From Trichoplusia ni (Eukaryota > Arthropoda > Insecta > Lepidoptera > Noctuidae), in NCBI RefSeq assembly GCF_003590095.1, contig NC_039483.1:1984001-2048000 (forward strand): 64,000 bases of DNA, read 5' to 3'. The notes under the pieces were generated by a model. The model searched no databases, had not been told where the DNA came from, and saw only the letters and a list, made by a program, of their open reading frames with translations. A program made the translations under genes and the position numbers. Positions 60,741 through 64,000 of the stretch are shown here, piece by piece; within the stretch, counting starts at the first letter, position 1, and every line of letters starts with the position of its first letter.

Positions 60741-61001
60741 TCTATACTATACTAATATATAAAGCTGTAGAGTTTGTTTGTTTGTTTGAACGCGCTAATC
60801 TCAGGAACTACTGGTCCAAATTGAAAAAAAAAATTGTGTTGAATAAACCATTCATCGAGGAAGGCTTTAGGCTATGAACCATCACGCTGCGACTAATAGG
60901 AGCTAAAATATAATGGAAAATGTGAAAAAAACCGGGCAGGTATACCTAAATCATAACTTATATCTTCTACCCACGGGGACGAAGTCGCGGGCAACAGCTA
61001 G
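60741..61001 (+). mobile_element. Short non-autonomous Helitron, copy 4
   Basis: Preceded by A, ends GCGGGCAACAGCTAG before T. The first bases are duplicated (TCTATACTATACTAATATAT). Confidence 0.82.
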
Positions 61002-61267
61002 TCTTATTATAATCATTTGTTTGCAATGAAACAAAATAGCAACGCATATACAAACGTCTTAAGGGGATACCTGATAATATTTTTACAAAATGTTTCTGTG
61101 AAATGAAAGAACAGCAAATAGTCTGTCAAATAAACTGCAGACCATTGGGACTTGGACTTTGTATTTGCGTTATGGTTCTTAATTTTGTACAGGTATTGAC
61201 ATGAAATGTTATGTATCAACTGACTCAATGTGGTTAAGAATATCGTAAAGAAACCAGGTCCCCATTC

Positions 61268-61410
61268 AGTTAATGATAGCGGATAGCCTAGTGGTAAAGA
61301 TGATCGCGCCAAACCTACAATACGCGACGTGTCGCTGGTTCGCTCCCTGGGTAGGAAAAAAATGTGGTCCACGAGTTTGTTCTGAGCCTGGATGTCTTTG
61401 TGTTTGTGAA
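61268..61410 (+). repeat. tRNA-like SINE, near full length
   Basis: Box A-like GGATAGCCTAGTGGTAAAG and box B-like TCGCTGGTTCGCTCCCTGGGTAGG, body GAGTTTGTTCTGAGCCTGGATGTC; a (CT)n run follows at 61412. The minus-strand open frame 61013-61372 runs across it. Confidence 0.7.
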
Positions 61411-61411
61411 A

Positions 61412-61425
61412 CTCTCTCTCTCTCT
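61412..61425. repeat. (CT)n microsatellite
   Basis: Seven CT units at the 3' end of the SINE at 61268. Confidence 0.85.
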
Positions 61426-62014
61426 ATTTACTAGATTAAAATACTATACGATGTTTTATACATGAATAACCCATATCTCTATCCCGTTTCTACCAATAAG
61501 TTCTTCAAAACAATTGTCGCAGTGGAAGCGAATCAGCGTACAACGAATATCGGCGTCTCGCCCTCACACGTCACATCTACGGAACCGTCCGCATAACTTT
61601 CGTTCGAACTTGTCGACTTTTTATTTATATTGTGTGTACATTCCGAAGTTGAACGAGTGTGCTCTATTAAAAAACAACTGCAATTCGTTTCGTATGCAAA
61701 TACCAGTTGCCGTACAACAGAATTGTAGGCTCTAAGCATACTGGTGTTGAATTGGACAGTAAGGGCGATTTCACAAGGTCATAGTAAAAAAAAACATTAA
61801 ATATACTATATCTAACTGGTCAAGTGCAATTTGGATGCGGAATACGCAAAAACCTGTACAAATAGACTAAAAAACTAAGTACTTAACTTACAAAAAAAAT
61901 ATTACTGTACTCATAAATATGATTTGTCACTTAGCAAATTAAGAATCTAAAAAAGTATTGCTTAACCTCGATCAATGTTTAAAAAAGCTTTTGTAATAGC
62001 TCAATTATTCTTAT

Positions 62015-62215
62015 TAGTAACTTTTGTTATAGTTATACCAGAAATAAATCACTCTTCAAAATTCCAACTGCCCAGCTATCACGGTTCATGAGATACAGCC
62101 TGGTAGCAGACGAAGGGAAACGTACAGACAGCGGTGCCTCAGTAATATGGTTCTGTTTCTACCATTTGAGTTGGTTCTGTTTTTACCCAACCCTAAAGTT
62201 TTCTATTATCAAGTT
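62015..62215 (+). repeat. ATGAGATACAGCC-family repeat copy
   Basis: One of the clearest: CCCAGCTATCACGGTTCATGAGATACAGCCTGGTAGCAGACG, GTACAGACAGCGGTGCCTCAGTAATA. The 3' part holds a small tandem duplication (ATGGTTCTGTTTCTACC / TTGGTTCTGTTTTTACC). Confidence 0.68.
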
Positions 62216-62515
62216 TAAACTTTTAAAACTTTAAAGATAAATTGATATTTTGATAGAACTGGGTTCAATCCATGTTGATGTAAATAGTTAAAAATGAAAA
62301 CTGATCGCTTTCACCCCGTGTGAAGTTTCCCCATAGTACAATATAACGAAGTAAGTTTATTCAAGTAACTTCTACTGAAGTATTGATTCGTGTTCATTAG
62401 TAATGTTTGAAGTTATGGCTATATTACACATTTTTATGAAGTGCAGTAACGATGCCCCTGTAGCCAAGTGATTTTAATGTTATTCTTCTTAATCAATGAT
62501 AGCTACTCACACGAG

Positions 62516-62864
62516 CATAAGCGCTCGTGGCTAAGTTATAACCGCATAAGTGAATCGATCACAGGTTAAGCTACGCTTGACGCGGTTGGTCCGTAGATGG
62601 GAGGCCATCTTTGTCAAAACGAGTTCCTCCGTATTTCGGAAGCCACGTTAAATTGTGGGTCCCGGCTGTCATTCCTACATCTTTGACAGTCGTTACAGGC
62701 AGTCAAGACAATCAGTCTTACCAAGGGGTATCGTGTTGCCCAGGTAAACTGGGTTGAGGAGGTCAGATAGGCAGTCGCTCTTTGTAAAACACTGGTACTT
62801 AGCTGAATCCGGTTAGACTGGAAGCCGACCCCAACATAGTTGGGAAAAGGCTAGGCCAATGATG
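62516..62864 (+). mobile_element. 5S-rRNA-derived SINE, full length with 15-bp target duplication
   Basis: The best copy: 5S-like head (GATCACAGGTTAAGCTACGCTTGACGCGGTTGGTCCGTAGATGGG), body (CCGGCTGTCATTCC...CTTTGACAGTCGTTACAGG...CGTGTTGCCCAGGT) and tail (CCGACCCCAACATAGTTGGGAAAAGGCTAGGCCAATGATG). AGCTACTCACACGAG flanks it exactly at 62501-62515 and 62865-62879, which fixes the element at 349 bp. Confidence 0.92.
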
Positions 62865-63409
62865 AGCTACTCACACGAGAATATAGTTTAGCTTTAATTT
62901 TTGTATAATTTCATCTTCCGATAAAAAGGAGCGTTTAGTAGGCGGTACCTGATATAGTTTTCGATGTAAATAAACTGAATATGCTTATACCTCTTATTTA
63001 TCAAAGAAAAGCTTCCATCATAAAGTTTAACAATTTCCAAGTAATGTTTATTTTTTAGAACAAGTACACTTTACCATGTTATTCGTTTAAACAACCATTA
63101 TCACTTTAATAACTTCTTATCATCCCAACCACATCAGATATTCCAAAAAGGTTTCTATCCGCACCAACTCAGTAACCATCCTGAAACAATCTCTTACCTA
63201 AAGCAACATCTTCGTTTCATGTCGTACCTTCAAATTATATTACATGATGGGAACATAAATTCTGGTCTTCAACACGTCTCGCGAAAGAGGGGCGTAAATA
63301 AAAAACAAAATGTCGGAAGTAGGTACACTGTATTACCCTGTAATATGGGTTGTGGAGGTCAGATAGGCCGTTGTTTAACATGTAAAATATGGAACTCCTA
63401 GCTGTTGCC

Positions 63410-63707
63410 AGGGACTCTGCCAGGTACGCAAAACGATCCCACAGGAACATAAAATCGGGATGAAAACTATCCTATGTGTTAATCTAGGTTATGAACTATC
63501 TGTATACTAAATTTTGTCCAAATCTGTCAAGTGGTTTGTTGAAAATTGGAAAATTCAAGATTACTTAACCACCATATTAAGTAATCCTGACTTTTGTCGA
63601 CGATAGTGATTTAATTTTGTTGGATCCATTTCCGCCCCCAATAATATAAAGGCACCGGGAACGGGACCTACATATTCACGGGGATGAAACCGCGGGGCAC
63701 GGCTAGT
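63410..63707 (+). mobile_element. Helitron-like or similar non-autonomous element, degraded
   Basis: It ends CACGGGGATGAAACCGCGGGGCACGGCTAG followed by T. Internal TAATCTAGGTTATGAACTATCTGTATACTAAATTTTGTCCAAATC matches the relic at 31262-31400. The 5' end is unclear. Confidence 0.45.
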
Positions 63708-64000
63708 AGGTATATAATATAAATCCATTTATTATGATACTGTTTATATTAATTCGTTCTCACGTTTGTGTTCAAAAAAAATCATTAACTATTCAGAAGC
63801 CGAACGCATTTTATTACTAGCCTCGTTATGTAATACAAATATCGTTAAACTTTTAACGATCGTTCTGTCTTCGCATAAAATATATGAAACGAAGGTAATT
63901 CTTAGAGATCCGCAGCTGTATGATAAAGACTCTGCTTCATAAGCATATTCGTAATAGGGGTGTGCTGGGGAGTTTTTTGCGCCGTTTCTTCTCCCACAGC

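Larger units (their letters stand above)
37033..64000 (+). other. Presumed long first intron or intergenic DNA, no coding exon found
   Basis: 27 kb contain no exon-like patch with domain homology on either strand. Open frames up to 121 codons (50523-50888) are AT-rich chance frames. The content is repeats, listed separately, plus unremarkable AT-rich sequence in the gaps (for example 39.3-41.2, 43.3-44.6, 48.0-50.4, 55.2-57.9 and 58.7-60.0 kb). If the exon at 36872-37032 is real, all of this may be its first intron. Confidence 0.5.

Overview
The window is animal nuclear DNA, AT-rich and dense in repeats. It has spliced genes with GT-AG introns, AATAAA poly(A) signals and arthropod-type core promoter motifs. 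The repeats (tRNA- and 5S-derived SINEs, short Helitrons ending CTAG|T, LINE 3' ends running into (GATGAT)n) are of types I associate with Lepidoptera. I infer a moth, probably a noctuoid; the species is not determined. There is no operon, CRISPR array or long transposon ORF.

Layout. (1) 1-4.3 kb, + strand: the last two coding exons of the translocator protein gene TSPO (511-605 and 2246-2446), whose earlier exons lie off the left edge. A likely 3'UTR intron follows, then a 12-copy, 39-bp minisatellite. (2) 4.3-14.7 kb: intergenic, with degraded repeats and a few palindromes. (3) 14.76-27.85 kb, - strand: a complete 12-exon gene whose exons join without a phase error into a 565-residue coiled-coil protein. 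I identify it as the outer dynein arm docking protein family ODAD1/CCDC63 (Chlamydomonas DC2), which anchors dynein motors on axonemal doublet microtubules, most likely in sperm. One intron holds a 1.76-kb terminal-inverted-repeat element with a striking array of subterminal motifs. (4) 27.9-36.7 kb: intergenic repeats plus a GC-rich patch. (5) 36.87-37.03 kb, + strand: a GC-rich, TATA-less promoter with Inr and DPE at canonical spacing, followed by a non-coding first exon and a GTGAGT donor. The rest of that gene was not found and probably lies past the right edge. (6) 37-64 kb: no coding exon that I can support; a graveyard of Helitrons, 5S-derived SINEs with clear target-site duplications, tRNA-like SINEs and LINE 3' tails.

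The genes do not form a functional unit. TSPO is a mitochondrial outer-membrane protein, the docking gene is axonemal, and the third gene is unknown. The most notable structures are the subterminal-motif transposon (17059-18822), the 5S-rRNA-derived SINE family with graded 5' truncation, the minisatellite whose units alternate between a sequence and its reverse complement, and the Inr+DPE promoter. All family assignments are from recognition without database searches.
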